From Sporosarcina sp. Marseille-Q4063 (GTDB taxonomy: Bacteria > Bacillota > Bacilli > Bacillales_A > Planococcaceae), in the NCBI RefSeq assembly GCF_018309085.1, contig NZ_CP070502.1, positions 3,653,001 through 3,717,000 on the forward strand: a DNA stretch of 64,000 nucleotides, read 5' to 3'. Within the stretch, counting starts at the first letter, position 1, and each line of letters begins with the position of its first letter. Under the pieces are notes generated by a model that was not told where the DNA came from, ran no database searches, and saw nothing but the letters and a program-made list of their open reading frames with translations. Positions 7,137 to 16,414 of the stretch are shown here, one piece after another. The position numbers were made by a program, and so were the translations under genes.

Positions 7137-9527
7137 ATGATGAAAAAAATTATGGGGTATTTACTGGCAATCATCGTATTTATTTTGATAATTCCGGGCG
7201 TTACGGCTTTGGCAAAGCCGGATTTAAATGTTAAAGTATCCGCTGGTATTGACGGAAAAGCTAAATATGAAAAAGGGGTTCCCATTTCAATTACTGTTGA
7301 AAATACGGGAACCCATTTTAGTGGCGATTTAGTAATAGATGTGATGGATTCTTATCAACAAGGAATGGGCAGGGCGTTTCCCGTTGAAATCGGAACAGGA
7401 GAAACAAAAACGATTTCTTTCATTGTAAATAATATGGATGGAATGGCGGGGATGTACGGAAATACAAATTTCAAATCCATCTACTTTTACGAAGGCGGCT
7501 GGAAAAAAGGAAAAGAAATTAAACATTTAGGTGCACAATCACCAACAGCAACGATGTATCATGATGAGAAAATGATTGTGACATTTACAAATAACGTAGA
7601 CCGACTTGTTTCACTGAAAAGTGTTGATATCGCATCTGCCTCCAGTGTTCAATTAATAGATTCGGAAAAGATAGGCATAATGAGTTTTCCGGATGATGCA
7701 CACGGTTGGGATATGATTGATTATATTGTTTTAGATGAATATGCATTTGCGGATTTGCAAAGCGAAAAACAACTTGCATTACTTGAATGGGTGAAAAATG
7801 GCGGAATTATCATCATAGGCAGTTCTGAGAACTTGGAAAACGAAGTGGGCGTGTTTTCATCTTATTTACCAATGAAATTGACTGAACAAATAGAACTCGT
7901 ACCAACAGCGCTAAATGAATGGGCGAATACAACGGGGTTCGAGGAAAAAATTCGTGTATATTCATCTGAATTAAATGAAGGTGCTGTAGCGCTTGTTCAA
8001 GAAGAAGACCATTTACTTGTCGCTCATAAAAAACTTGGGCAAGGACTCGTCATTCAAACCGCATTTTCCCTAGGTGACGAACCAATTGCAAAATCACCGG
8101 GAATGAAAGCTTTCTGGAACGCTTTATTTTCTGCTGGTGAAAATGTAATCATTTCTCCATTTAAAAATATGTACGACCCGTTAAATCAATTATCCTATAC
8201 GGTTGGTCATACCAATGAATTATTTCCGTCATTTAAAGTTTCTGCACCATTAATTTTTGGAATTATTGCACTGTATATAATCATCATTATTCCGATATTG
8301 TACTTTATCTTAAAACGCAAGGATAAGCGTGAATATGCATGGTGGATTATACCTGCGATTGCGTTATTAACGTCAGTTGCAATTTTTGGATATGGTGCGA
8401 AGGATCGGATTGGCCGTGCACAAATTCAGCATACAGCCGTTTTGAATGTTGAAGAGGATGGAAATGTTAAAGGATATTTTGCCGAAGCGATACTGTCCAA
8501 TAAATCGGGTGATTATATCTTTAAAGCACCCCACGGAACAACGCTTGCTGCCTCACCTCAAGGTACAATGTTTAATACAAGTGGCAATATGGTCCATAAG
8601 AGAGCCATGCTTGAAAATGATGCTACAGGTACAGCATTGCATTTCCAGAATGTTGGCTATTGGAACGTCGCGTCCGTTTATGGGGAAACACATTTAAAAG
8701 ATGTTGGGGGAATTGTCAACGATTTGACATTTAGTACTGGAGAGTTAACAGGTTCGATTACAAATGATTTTCCATTTGAGTTAAAAGATGTCGTCATATG
8801 GTCAGGAAGCGATTTTATCTCCTTAGACGATATTGGAGCAGGGGAAACCATTGAAATTAAAGAAACGTTAAAAACGACCCTATTAGGCCCAAGATTGCCA
8901 TATCAAGGAATGTACTCGGCCGTAGTAAATGATGATCTTATGAAAATGCGAAAAAATAGCGCCTTATCATTTTTCAATGACAATATGAGTTTATCGAACA
9001 AACCTGTCCTAATCGGTTATACCGATACGCAAGTTGTTCCAATCACACTTGAAAAAGTTAACACTTCACTATCTGCATTGACGATGATTGTCCAGACTAT
9101 AAAGTTAGAACTCAATTTAAAAGGGAAAATTACGGTTGATGAAAGTATGCTTGAAATGTATATGACGTTCGGCGAACCGGGTTATGGTAATTATGTTATC
9201 GAAAATCCTGCACATGAAATGTACGAAGAAGGAATGGATTATACACAGTCATGGAAATTGCCAGATGAATTAATAACAACAGAAATTGACTGGGCAACCA
9301 TGAAGCTGTCCAATCTTGACAATCAATTGTACAGTAGCCGGATATTGAATATCCGAACCGGCGAATATGAACTAATCGAATCAGATGAAATGATATTCAC
9401 CGAAAATATGACTGACTATATAACTGAGGATGGGATTCTCTCCATTCAAATCAACTTTAATAGTGGACAGTATAGTACCGGAGAAGTTCTCCCGAAACTG
9501 GAATTAGTAGGGGAGGTGTCGAAATGA
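7137..9527 (+). CDS. Large signal-peptide-bearing membrane protein, first gene of MoxR-VWA-ABC operon
   Basis: A 796-residue protein with an N-terminal signal sequence (about 1-25, ending near ALA), a first extracellular beta-rich region (26-365), two adjacent membrane spans (about 373-393 and 401-420) and a second large ectodomain. Around residues 180-235 the pattern DYIVLDEY..LLEWVKNGGIIIIGSSE resembles a glutamine-amidotransferase-like (DUF4350-like) fold used in membrane proteins of MoxR clusters, without a visible catalytic cysteine. It overlaps the ABC ATPase gene by four bases (ATGA), so it is translationally coupled to it. No enzyme function can be assigned; an extracellular sensing or scaffold role is inference. 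The ATG is about nine bases after GGGGG. Confidence 0.75.
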   Translation: MMKKIMGYLLAIIVFILIIPGVTALAKPDLNVKVSAGIDGKAKYEKGVPISITVENTGTHFSGDLVIDVMDSYQQGMGRAFPVEIGTGETKTISFIVNNMDGMAGMYGNTNFKSIYFYEGGWKKGKEIKHLGAQSPTATMYHDEKMIVTFTNNVDRLVSLKSVDIASASSVQLIDSEKIGIMSFPDDAHGWDMIDYIVLDEYAFADLQSEKQLALLEWVKNGGIIIIGSSENLENEVGVFSSYLPMKLTEQIELVPTALNEWANTTGFEEKIRVYSSELNEGAVALVQEEDHLLVAHKKLGQGLVIQTAFSLGDEPIAKSPGMKAFWNALFSAGENVIISPFKNMYDPLNQLSYTVGHTNELFPSFKVSAPLIFGIIALYIIIIIPILYFILKRKDKREYAWWIIPAIALLTSVAIFGYGAKDRIGRAQIQHTAVLNVEEDGNVKGYFAEAILSNKSGDYIFKAPHGTTLAASPQGTMFNTSGNMVHKRAMLENDATGTALHFQNVGYWNVASVYGETHLKDVGGIVNDLTFSTGELTGSITNDFPFELKDVVIWSGSDFISLDDIGAGETIEIKETLKTTLLGPRLPYQGMYSAVVNDDLMKMRKNSALSFFNDNMSLSNKPVLIGYTDTQVVPITLEKVNTSLSALTMIVQTIKLELNLKGKITVDESMLEMYMTFGEPGYGNYVIENPAHEMYEEGMDYTQSWKLPDELITTEIDWATMKLSNLDNQLYSSRILNIRTGEYELIESDEMIFTENMTDYITEDGILSIQINFNSGQYSTGEVLPKLELVGEVSK

Positions 9528-10468
9528 TTGAGATAAAAGGTGTTACAAAAAAATACGGTAACTTTAAAGCACTAGATGATATTAACTTGTCTTTAAAAGA
9601 AGGAACAGTTTTCGGTTTCGTCGGTGCGAACGGTGCTGGAAAATCAACGATGTTTCTAATACTTGCTACTCTTTTACAACCAACGTCGGGCGAATTATTT
9701 ATCAATGGAATCAGCGTTCGAAAAAATCCTACCGAAATTCGTAAAATGATAGGGTATATGCCGGATTTTTTCGGCGTGTATGATCAATTAAAAGCGGATG
9801 AGTATTTGGATTTTTACGCTGCTAGTTATGGCATTTCTGAATCTGAACGGAAAAAAATTATTCCCCAACTGTTGGAGCTTGTCAATTTGACACATAAGCG
9901 TTATGAATACGTTGACTTATTATCTAGAGGAATGAAACAAAGATTATGTTTAGCGCGCAGCCTGATCCATGATCCAAAAGTTCTTATTTTAGACGAACCT
10001 GCTTCTGGTCTAGATCCAAGAGCGCGTATTGAAATGCGTGATATTTTAAAGTCTCTGAAAAAAATGGGGAAAACAATTTTAATTTCTTCGCATATATTGC
10101 CTGAGCTAGCAGAAATGTGTGATGAAATTGGCGTCATCGACAATGGTAGAATAATTGCGCATGGTTCGGTCAATGAAATTCAAACTCAACTCAGAGGCGA
10201 AAAAGTTATTACAGTGCATTTGACGGCGTCAATTGAACAACAAACTATTCATCATTTCGAAGAGAATCCATTCATTACGAATATTGAGAAGTTAGAAGCG
10301 ATAAATGGAATTAGTTTTTCATTTAAAGGAACCGATGAGGACCAAGTTGAATTACTAAAAAATGCGATGGCAAATAACATTCCGATTCTTTCGTTTACAG
10401 AACATGTTACAAATTTAGAAGATGTATTCATGGAAATAACGAAAGGAGCGATTGAAGATGAAGCTTAA
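9524..10468 (+). CDS. ABC transporter ATP-binding protein
   Basis: A 314-residue ATPase of the ABC-2 export type. The Walker A motif GANGAGKST is at 34-42, the signature LSRGMKQR at about 132-139, Walker B VLILDEP at about 152-158 and the switch histidine in ISSHILPE near 188. The signature has the LSRGMKQR form common in CcmA/ABC-2 exporters. A C-terminal extension of about 90 residues resembles the regulatory tail of such ATPases. GGGGAGGTG precedes the ATG, which overlaps the upstream stop codon. It overlaps the permease gene, so it energises that permease. Substrate is unknown. Confidence 0.93.
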   Translation: MIEIKGVTKKYGNFKALDDINLSLKEGTVFGFVGANGAGKSTMFLILATLLQPTSGELFINGISVRKNPTEIRKMIGYMPDFFGVYDQLKADEYLDFYAASYGISESERKKIIPQLLELVNLTHKRYEYVDLLSRGMKQRLCLARSLIHDPKVLILDEPASGLDPRARIEMRDILKSLKKMGKTILISSHILPELAEMCDEIGVIDNGRIIAHGSVNEIQTQLRGEKVITVHLTASIEQQTIHHFEENPFITNIEKLEAINGISFSFKGTDEDQVELLKNAMANNIPILSFTEHVTNLEDVFMEITKGAIEDEA

Positions 10469-11300
10469 TTTAAATAATCCAGTTTTATCAAAAGAAATAA
10501 AATTGAGGTTTCGATCGCCGAAAAGCTTCAACGGAATTTTGTTTTATTTAATCGTTATGTGTATCTTCGTTTTCGGTTTTATCTTCGTTACAATGAGTGT
10601 AAATCAAACGAGTTATTTCACGCCGGATGAGAGCTTCTTCCTGTTTACACTGCTTTCGTTTATACAATTAGGTTTAGTATTATTTATAAGCCCCGGTCTG
10701 ACAGCAGGGGTAATTAGTACAGAAAGGGAAAAACAGACGTTGCCTATTTTGTTGACGACATCCCAAAGTTCCTTTCAAATTATCTCGGGTAAATTACTGT
10801 CATCCATCGCCTTTTTATTGTTACTAATTTTTGCTGGTCTTCCGATTTACAGCCTTGTATTTCTATTTGGCGGAATTTCACCCGTTGATTTTGGGCTAGT
10901 GTTTCTATTTTTGTTCGTCACATTATTTGCCATTGGCAGTCTTGGGGTTATGTTTTCGACAATTATTCGGCGCACGATAGTGTCGATGATCGCAACGTAT
11001 GGAACAATGTTATTTTTAACGACTGTCACAGGTTTTCTAGCTTTAATGTTTATACAGTTGATGTCGTTAAGCACAAATGCTGTTCCGACATCATTCCCAG
11101 CCTATTTTTTGGCGTCGATTAATCCCGGAGTTCTGATGGCGTCTTTATTATCACCGGAAATCGAGGAAGGAATTTCTTCGGTTACGTTGATTGACTTTCC
11201 GATATGGGGAACGTATTTAATATTTTATTTATCAATTACGATCCTGTCATTGTTCATCGCGGTTAAAAACTTGCGAGTAAATATGAAACGACTTAAATAA
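10458..11300 (+). CDS. ABC-2-type transporter permease
   Basis: A 280-residue membrane protein with about six spans (starting near residues 25, 60, 110, 145, 175 and 240). The segment ISTEREKQTLPILLTTSQSS after span 2 is the typical ABC-2 coupling region (EREKxTLxxLLxTP). The ATG at 10458 is nine bases after AAAGGAG; a TTG two codons earlier is too close to that site. It overlaps the ATPase gene by 11 bases and is followed 15 bases later by the next membrane protein, so it belongs to the eight-gene unit. It is probably an exporter with the preceding ATPase. Confidence 0.9.
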   Translation: MKLNLNNPVLSKEIKLRFRSPKSFNGILFYLIVMCIFVFGFIFVTMSVNQTSYFTPDESFFLFTLLSFIQLGLVLFISPGLTAGVISTEREKQTLPILLTTSQSSFQIISGKLLSSIAFLLLLIFAGLPIYSLVFLFGGISPVDFGLVFLFLFVTLFAIGSLGVMFSTIIRRTIVSMIATYGTMLFLTTVTGFLALMFIQLMSLSTNAVPTSFPAYFLASINPGVLMASLLSPEIEEGISSVTLIDFPIWGTYLIFYLSITILSLFIAVKNLRVNMKRLK

Positions 11301-11315
11301 GAGGAGGTTTGGCGA

Positions 11316-12749
11316 ATGGATAGAAAATCAGTATTACACAACTATATTAACGCTGCATTGCTTCGTTTGCGAATCGAGAAAGTCGTCTATACGATGCAAT
11401 CGGGAATGTTTTTTGCTGTTGTGAGTGCGGCTTTAGTATTTGTGCTTTCGAGGCTATTCGTCATTCCTTCTTATGAACGTTTTGCAATCATTATAGCGGT
11501 TCTTGTCTTAGGGGGAACTGCTTTTTATTCTGTTTACAATAGAGTTAGAAAAAATGAGGCGACACGACAACTTGATCGATATATTCCTCATAATCTACTG
11601 TTGACTGCCGTTTCAATTGAAGAAAGTGATTCTTTATTGGCATCCACTATAATCGAAGAAGCTAATTTAAAGGTTACAAAGGCTTATGAGGGTTTTAAAA
11701 AACGAGATAAGAAGTTTGTTAATCTAAAAATGTTACTCGGCAGTATTATTAGTTCTGCATTTCTAATTCTGTTAATAACTTTTCCATCAGAAGCCCAAAT
11801 AGAAGCGGAAGCTATTGAACAAGAGAAGGTAATTGTCGATGAGATGAAAAAGGAAGTTGAAAAGTTAATTGAAAAAGAAAAAATGCCGGAAAATAAAACG
11901 GCGTTAGAGGATTTACTAGTTGATTTAAAGGATGCCGAGACATCAGAAGAAGCTTTAAAAGAATTAGTGAAAAAACAAAAAGAACTGCGTTTGCAAGAGT
12001 TGCAGCTTGCCGAAAAGAAAAAACTTGCTGACATGTCTGTTGATCCATCTGATGGACTTACCGATGCGGAGGAACAAGAGTTAACAGCGCTAAAAGAACT
12101 GTCGACAAATCTTGCAAAGAGCGTTGGAAAAACCAATACAGCATTAAGTAAAATAGGAAAAAGTATGGCTTTACCCGCATTAGCGGAAATGACTGATTCA
12201 TCTGGGGATAAGGGAGAAGGCAAAGATGAGGCTTCGGGCGATGGCCAAGGAGAGGGCGAAGGCGATGGCGATGGTCAAGGAGAAGGTCAAGGAGATGGCA
12301 AAGACGAAGGTAAGGGAGATGGCAAAGACGAAGGTAAGGGAGAAGGCAAAGGCGAAGGCAAGGGAGAAGGCAAGGGAGAAGGCAAGGGAGAAGGCAAGGG
12401 AGAAGGCAAAGGAGAAGGCCAAGGCCAAGGCCAAGGTCAAGGTCAGGGACAGGGCCAAGGGGGTCAAGGTCCCGGAATCGGAAAGGGATCCGGCGGACGT
12501 GATCTTTTATCCATTCCATCAGAACGGATTGGAACCGCAAAAGACCCCATGATTGATGGTGGCAACCTAGATGAAGGAGAATCCGTTGAAGAGCGGGAAG
12601 CATATGGGCTTACTGAAAGAGGAACTATCCGACCTTATAACGAAGTGATTGGCAACTATAAAAAATCTTATTTGGAAAGCACCGGGAAAATGAATTTATC
12701 GCCAGATTTACAACGGGTCCTTTCGGATTACTTTTCGTCGATTGAATAG
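11316..12749 (+). CDS. Membrane protein with coiled coil and Gly/Glu/Lys low-complexity region (DUF4175-like)
   Basis: A 477-residue protein with three membrane spans at about 27-47, 55-73 and 137-153, then a highly charged probable coiled coil (about 165-265), a serine-containing linker and a 95-residue low-complexity tract of GEGK, GDGK and GQGQ units (about 298-393), and a conserved-looking C-terminus that includes an SYLESTGKMNLSPDLQRVLSDYF stretch ending shortly before the stop. The architecture (membrane spans, long helix, Gln/Gly-rich tract, ordered tail) resembles the DUF4175-type proteins that accompany MoxR/VWA genes. GAGGAGG precedes the start. The ordered tail just before the moxR gene may be the contact point to the ATPase; this is inference. 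Confidence 0.75.
   Translation: MDRKSVLHNYINAALLRLRIEKVVYTMQSGMFFAVVSAALVFVLSRLFVIPSYERFAIIIAVLVLGGTAFYSVYNRVRKNEATRQLDRYIPHNLLLTAVSIEESDSLLASTIIEEANLKVTKAYEGFKKRDKKFVNLKMLLGSIISSAFLILLITFPSEAQIEAEAIEQEKVIVDEMKKEVEKLIEKEKMPENKTALEDLLVDLKDAETSEEALKELVKKQKELRLQELQLAEKKKLADMSVDPSDGLTDAEEQELTALKELSTNLAKSVGKTNTALSKIGKSMALPALAEMTDSSGDKGEGKDEASGDGQGEGEGDGDGQGEGQGDGKDEGKGDGKDEGKGEGKGEGKGEGKGEGKGEGKGEGKGEGQGQGQGQGQGQGQGGQGPGIGKGSGGRDLLSIPSERIGTAKDPMIDGGNLDEGESVEEREAYGLTERGTIRPYNEVIGNYKKSYLESTGKMNLSPDLQRVLSDYFSSIE
12226..12475 (+). repeat. In-frame 12-nt-period low-complexity repeat (GEGK tract)
   Basis: Tandem copies of GGAGAAGGCAAG and variants (GGAGATGGCAAA, GGCCAAGGTCAA) encode Gly-Glu-Gly-Lys, Gly-Asp-Gly-Lys and Gly-Gln units inside the 477-residue membrane protein. 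Exact tandem copies in 12350-12415 point to recent slippage and a length likely to vary between strains. Confidence 0.9.
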
Positions 12750-12773
12750 ATGATATGGGAGTGAAGTGAGCTT

Positions 12774-13766
12774 ATGCCTTACACACAGGAACAATTTAAA
12801 GAAATGAGCGAAAAGCTGGGAATGGTAAGAAATGAAATTGGTAAATTTATTGTCGGCCAACATGAGGCGGTTGAGTTTTCGCTCTATTCGATTTTAGCCG
12901 ATGGTCATGCACTTCTTGAAGGGTTACCTGGGTTGGGAAAAACGATGCTAATTCGGACGATTTCCGAGGTGCTCGATCTCTCATTTTCAAGAATTCAATT
13001 TACGCCGGACTTGATGCCTGCCGATATTACGGGAACAAGTATCATTGAACGAAATGAAGAAGGAAAACAACAATTCGCATTTAAAAAAGGACCTATTTTT
13101 AGTCAAATGGTACTTGCCGACGAGATTAACCGTGCAACACCGAAGACGCAGAGTGCCTTGCTTGAAGCGATGGGTGAAAAAACGGTTACCGTTCTCGGAG
13201 AAACGCGTGAGATGGCGCGTCCATTTTTCGTCCTTGCAACACAAAACCCGATTGAGATGGAAGGAACGTATCCACTCCCAGAAGCCCAAATGGACCGTTT
13301 TCTTTGTAAAATCTTTTTACCCTTTCCGCAGAAGTCAGAGTTAAAAGAAATAATGATGCGAACAACGGGTTCCAAAGAAATAAAATTAGAAAAAGTAATG
13401 AATGCTGAGGAAATTGTTATAGCCCAGCACATGGTAAAAGAAATAATTATCGCTGAAGAAATGATTGATTATGCAGTGGACCTAATTTCAGCAACACATT
13501 TTAAGGACGAGACAAGTGGTGAATGGACGAATTTTGTTCAATACGGTAGCGGACCACGTGGGTTGCAATCCATTATAAAATTAGCGAAAGCACGTGCATT
13601 TGTCGCAGGAAGACTCCATGTTTCAATTGCAGATATTAAAATCGTCGCACTTCCCGCGCTTCGTCATCGTATTTTAATTAATTATGAAGGTGAAGCAGAA
13701 GGAGTAGAAGTTGATCATCTTCTGTTGAAATTACTGGAGGACGTGAAACAAGGGGCATCCGTCTAA
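12774..13766 (+). CDS. MoxR-family AAA+ ATPase
   Basis: A 330-residue AAA+ ATPase. Walker A GLPGLGKT is at 50-57, followed by the MoxR-typical IQFTPDLMPADITG (75-87); Walker B VLADEINRA is at 113-121 and sensor 1 lies in ATQNPIEMEGTYPLPEAQMDRF. A helical lid domain completes the family length. MoxR ATPases act as chaperones that insert cofactors or remodel partners together with VWA-domain proteins. Here a DUF58 protein and two VWA membrane proteins follow in the same unit. It overlaps the DUF58 gene by one base (TAATG). The ATG is preceded by GGGAGTGAAGTGAG. The client is unknown. Confidence 0.93.
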   Translation: MPYTQEQFKEMSEKLGMVRNEIGKFIVGQHEAVEFSLYSILADGHALLEGLPGLGKTMLIRTISEVLDLSFSRIQFTPDLMPADITGTSIIERNEEGKQQFAFKKGPIFSQMVLADEINRATPKTQSALLEAMGEKTVTVLGETREMARPFFVLATQNPIEMEGTYPLPEAQMDRFLCKIFLPFPQKSELKEIMMRTTGSKEIKLEKVMNAEEIVIAQHMVKEIIIAEEMIDYAVDLISATHFKDETSGEWTNFVQYGSGPRGLQSIIKLAKARAFVAGRLHVSIADIKIVALPALRHRILINYEGEAEGVEVDHLLLKLLEDVKQGASV

Positions 13767-14638
13767 TGAATGAAGAATTATTTCCAAATCAGCTATTAAG
13801 TCGATTGGGTGGGCTATCAATTGCGACAAAGTCTGGTAGACTCGGCCATCATAAAGGAACACACCGATCTAGAAAGACGGGTTCTTCATTAGATTTTTCG
13901 GATTTCCGGGAATATCATATGGGCGATGATATTCGTCATATCGATTGGAATGTGTATGCGCGAACGGGTCAACCCTTTATAAAACAATATCTTGATGAAC
14001 AAGAAATGCGCATTCATATCGTATTGGATTCAACGAAATCCATGCAGGTAGATGGAAAATGGGATTATGCTCGTAAAATTTGTGTCGGTCTAGGTCATAT
14101 TGCGTTAAAAAGCGGCGATACAGTTTCAGTTTCGACACGGGTTCAAGGTCAAAGTCGCTTCATCCGAAAAAAAGGGGTTGCACAGCGGGCAGCAGTCACG
14201 AAATTTCTTTCGTCAATTGAAGAACCGAATTCAGAAAGTGGATTCACAGACAACCTATTGAGCTATATTCCAAAGGCATTAACAGTTTTATTTCTCGTTA
14301 CGGATGGACTTGAAGAAACGGAAAACTGGGCGCATTTATTTAAAAGGTTACGAGGCATTTGTAATGATGTGCGTGTTATTCTTGTGCAGTCAGAATCAGA
14401 GGAATTGCCATCCTATGAAGGCGATGTTCGATTGGTTGATATCGAGAGTGACGACGGCGTTGAAGTGACAATGACAAACCGTTCAATTCGCCAATATATC
14501 GAGGCGAAAGAAATCCACGAAGGTAAATTATTCGCGCTTGCAAAAAAATATGGAATCCAAATTATTCACGGGAAAGTACATGCAGGCGTTATGACATTGA
14601 TGACGAAAAGGATGCGCCAAGTTGGTTGGCTGGAATAG
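13766..14638 (+). CDS. DUF58 protein with VWA-like fold
   Basis: A 290-residue soluble protein with the DUF58 signature FREYHMGDDIRHIDWNVYAR (48-66) followed by a VWA-like core starting IHIVLDSTKSM (83-93); the MIDAS-like motif DSTKSM retains Asp and two Ser/Thr positions (DxTxS), so metal binding is possible. A second conserved acidic stretch LFLVTDGLEE lies near 175. DUF58 proteins almost always follow a MoxR gene and are taken to be its adaptor. The start codon overlaps the stop of moxR. The next gene begins 12 bases after the stop, with a ribosome binding site (AGGAGGAAAGG) that overlaps the end of this gene. Confidence 0.9.
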   Translation: MNEELFPNQLLSRLGGLSIATKSGRLGHHKGTHRSRKTGSSLDFSDFREYHMGDDIRHIDWNVYARTGQPFIKQYLDEQEMRIHIVLDSTKSMQVDGKWDYARKICVGLGHIALKSGDTVSVSTRVQGQSRFIRKKGVAQRAAVTKFLSSIEEPNSESGFTDNLLSYIPKALTVLFLVTDGLEETENWAHLFKRLRGICNDVRVILVQSESEELPSYEGDVRLVDIESDDGVEVTMTNRSIRQYIEAKEIHEGKLFALAKKYGIQIIHGKVHAGVMTLMTKRMRQVGWLE

Positions 14639-14650
14639 GAGGAAAGGTCA

Positions 14651-16414
14651 TTGGGATTTGCTAATTTGCTTTACAGTTGGACAGTTCTTTTCCCGATAGC
14701 CGTCCTCCTTTATTATTTTTTTCGTAAGAAGTATGAAGTGAAAACAATATCATCTACAATGTTTTGGGAACAATCGATGCGCGAAACAAAGGTATCCCCG
14801 TATTTGAAAAACCTGCAAAAAAATGCATTATTTTATTTGCAAATGGCGGCATTATTACTATTGTTATTTATTTTATTGGCACCGTTTATTACAAAAGAAG
14901 AAGCGGTTAGTGGCCAAACGATTGTCGTCGTTGATACGTCAGCCAGTATGCTTGTGGAAAAAGACGGAACTTCGTTGTTTGATAAACATAAAGAAGCGAT
15001 TAGAAAACTTGTCAACAAACGGTCAGGCCAATCGATTACGATTGTATCGACAGGAAAAGAACCGATGACAGTTATTCGAGAAGAAAAGAATGCAGAGGAA
15101 GTAATTTCGGCAATTAATCAATTGAAAGTTTCGTATGAACATGAATTTATGGAAAGAGCGATTGAATTCACGCAGTCGATTGCAGCGGACAGTGAAGTGG
15201 ATATTCATATTTTTACAGATTCACTGGATCAGAAAAACCTTCCCGAAGCGAGTGATACGCATGTCTGGACGGTGAATACATCCAATGACAATTATCGTAA
15301 TGTTTCAATTGATAAGTTCGGGGCTGTCGCAACTGCGGATGGAACAGAAGCGATTATTAAACTTATTAATCGATCTGATAAAAAGGTCGACGGCAATCTC
15401 ATTCTGACTGATTCTATAACGGGAACTGCGTTCTTGAAAAGTGATTTTATGGTCGAGGGTGAAGAAGAGTTGCTTTTATCATTTAAAGATTTGCCAACTA
15501 GTAAAGCTTTAACGGCATCGATTTCAGTCGACGATGATTACGCTCCCGATAACGCCGCACATATAATCCTTGGCAATGAAGCAACCGATGCAATCATAGA
15601 TAACCAGTTGCATGAGCTTATCAAAAAAGCATTCGAGGCGGTAGGTTTATCAGTTTCCACTGGATCAAAAAACGAATTGACTGCCGCTACAGATAAAACA
15701 ATTGTCGTGACAAATGATGCGGCATTTCTTGAGTCGGGCACTAAGCCAATCGTTCTAATTGGCAGAAATGATGAAAAATCGGAAGAAGTCACAGGTGCAA
15801 TTTCAACACTAGCAGATTCTTTGTTTTCGGTTGCAGATTTATCAGATGTCTATGTCAGTGAAGTTTATCCGGCATTTGACGAATTTGAAACAATCGCGAT
15901 GATTGGAAACAAACCGTTTATCCAAAGATCGAGCCGCGGCGATATTGTCATTCTAGCGGATGTTGAAATGACTGATTGGCCGCTCCATGCTTCGTTTCCA
16001 TTATTTATATGGAGCGCAATTGAGCGAATGGGTGGAGAAGGAAACACGTTGGGGACTTTTACGCCAAATGAACGAAAGGCTGTCCTTTCAAGCAGCCAAT
16101 CAGGAAAAATTGAAGTTTACACTGTTGATGATGAATATGTGACGACAATTACGGATTCCTCGAGTTTCATAGCACCGCAACTTCCTGGTGTTTATAAGGC
16201 ACGTGATGAAGCCAATGAAAAATTGTTCACCGTTCAACTCGAACCGGAGGAACTGAATTTGGAAACGGGCTCATCTTATCGAATCGGCAAAGCGATTAAC
16301 GGTAAGGGAACTGAAGCGAATAAATGGCTGTTTGGCAAGTACTTCATATTGCCGGTTTTATTGTTGATGTTGATGGAATGGGAGGTGCAGCGAAGACGTG
16401 GATATCCGCATTGA
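14651..16414 (+). CDS. BatA-type membrane protein with VWA domain
   Basis: A 587-residue protein starting at TTG 14651, placed eight bases after AGGAGGAAAGG-type sequence. It has the BatA/aerotolerance N-terminal module: span 6-24, a short loop with FWEQSMRE, span 60-80, then a VWA domain with intact MIDAS motif DTSAS (95-99) and a second motif HIFTDSLD near 195. A long beta-rich middle part and a final span (about 559-577) with a short basic tail follow. The VWA domain should face outward between the second and last span. It overlaps the next VWA gene by 17 bases. Role in the MoxR complex is inferred from family context. Confidence 0.85.
   Translation: MGFANLLYSWTVLFPIAVLLYYFFRKKYEVKTISSTMFWEQSMRETKVSPYLKNLQKNALFYLQMAALLLLLFILLAPFITKEEAVSGQTIVVVDTSASMLVEKDGTSLFDKHKEAIRKLVNKRSGQSITIVSTGKEPMTVIREEKNAEEVISAINQLKVSYEHEFMERAIEFTQSIAADSEVDIHIFTDSLDQKNLPEASDTHVWTVNTSNDNYRNVSIDKFGAVATADGTEAIIKLINRSDKKVDGNLILTDSITGTAFLKSDFMVEGEEELLLSFKDLPTSKALTASISVDDDYAPDNAAHIILGNEATDAIIDNQLHELIKKAFEAVGLSVSTGSKNELTAATDKTIVVTNDAAFLESGTKPIVLIGRNDEKSEEVTGAISTLADSLFSVADLSDVYVSEVYPAFDEFETIAMIGNKPFIQRSSRGDIVILADVEMTDWPLHASFPLFIWSAIERMGGEGNTLGTFTPNERKAVLSSSQSGKIEVYTVDDEYVTTITDSSSFIAPQLPGVYKARDEANEKLFTVQLEPEELNLETGSSYRIGKAINGKGTEANKWLFGKYFILPVLLLMLMEWEVQRRRGYPH

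Noticed and set aside
12058-12603. Long minus-strand and third-frame open frames over the GEGK tract
   Set aside because: They exist because the repeat has no stops in several frames; they consist of low-complexity Leu/Pro/Cys or Ala/Phe runs and lack ribosome binding sites.
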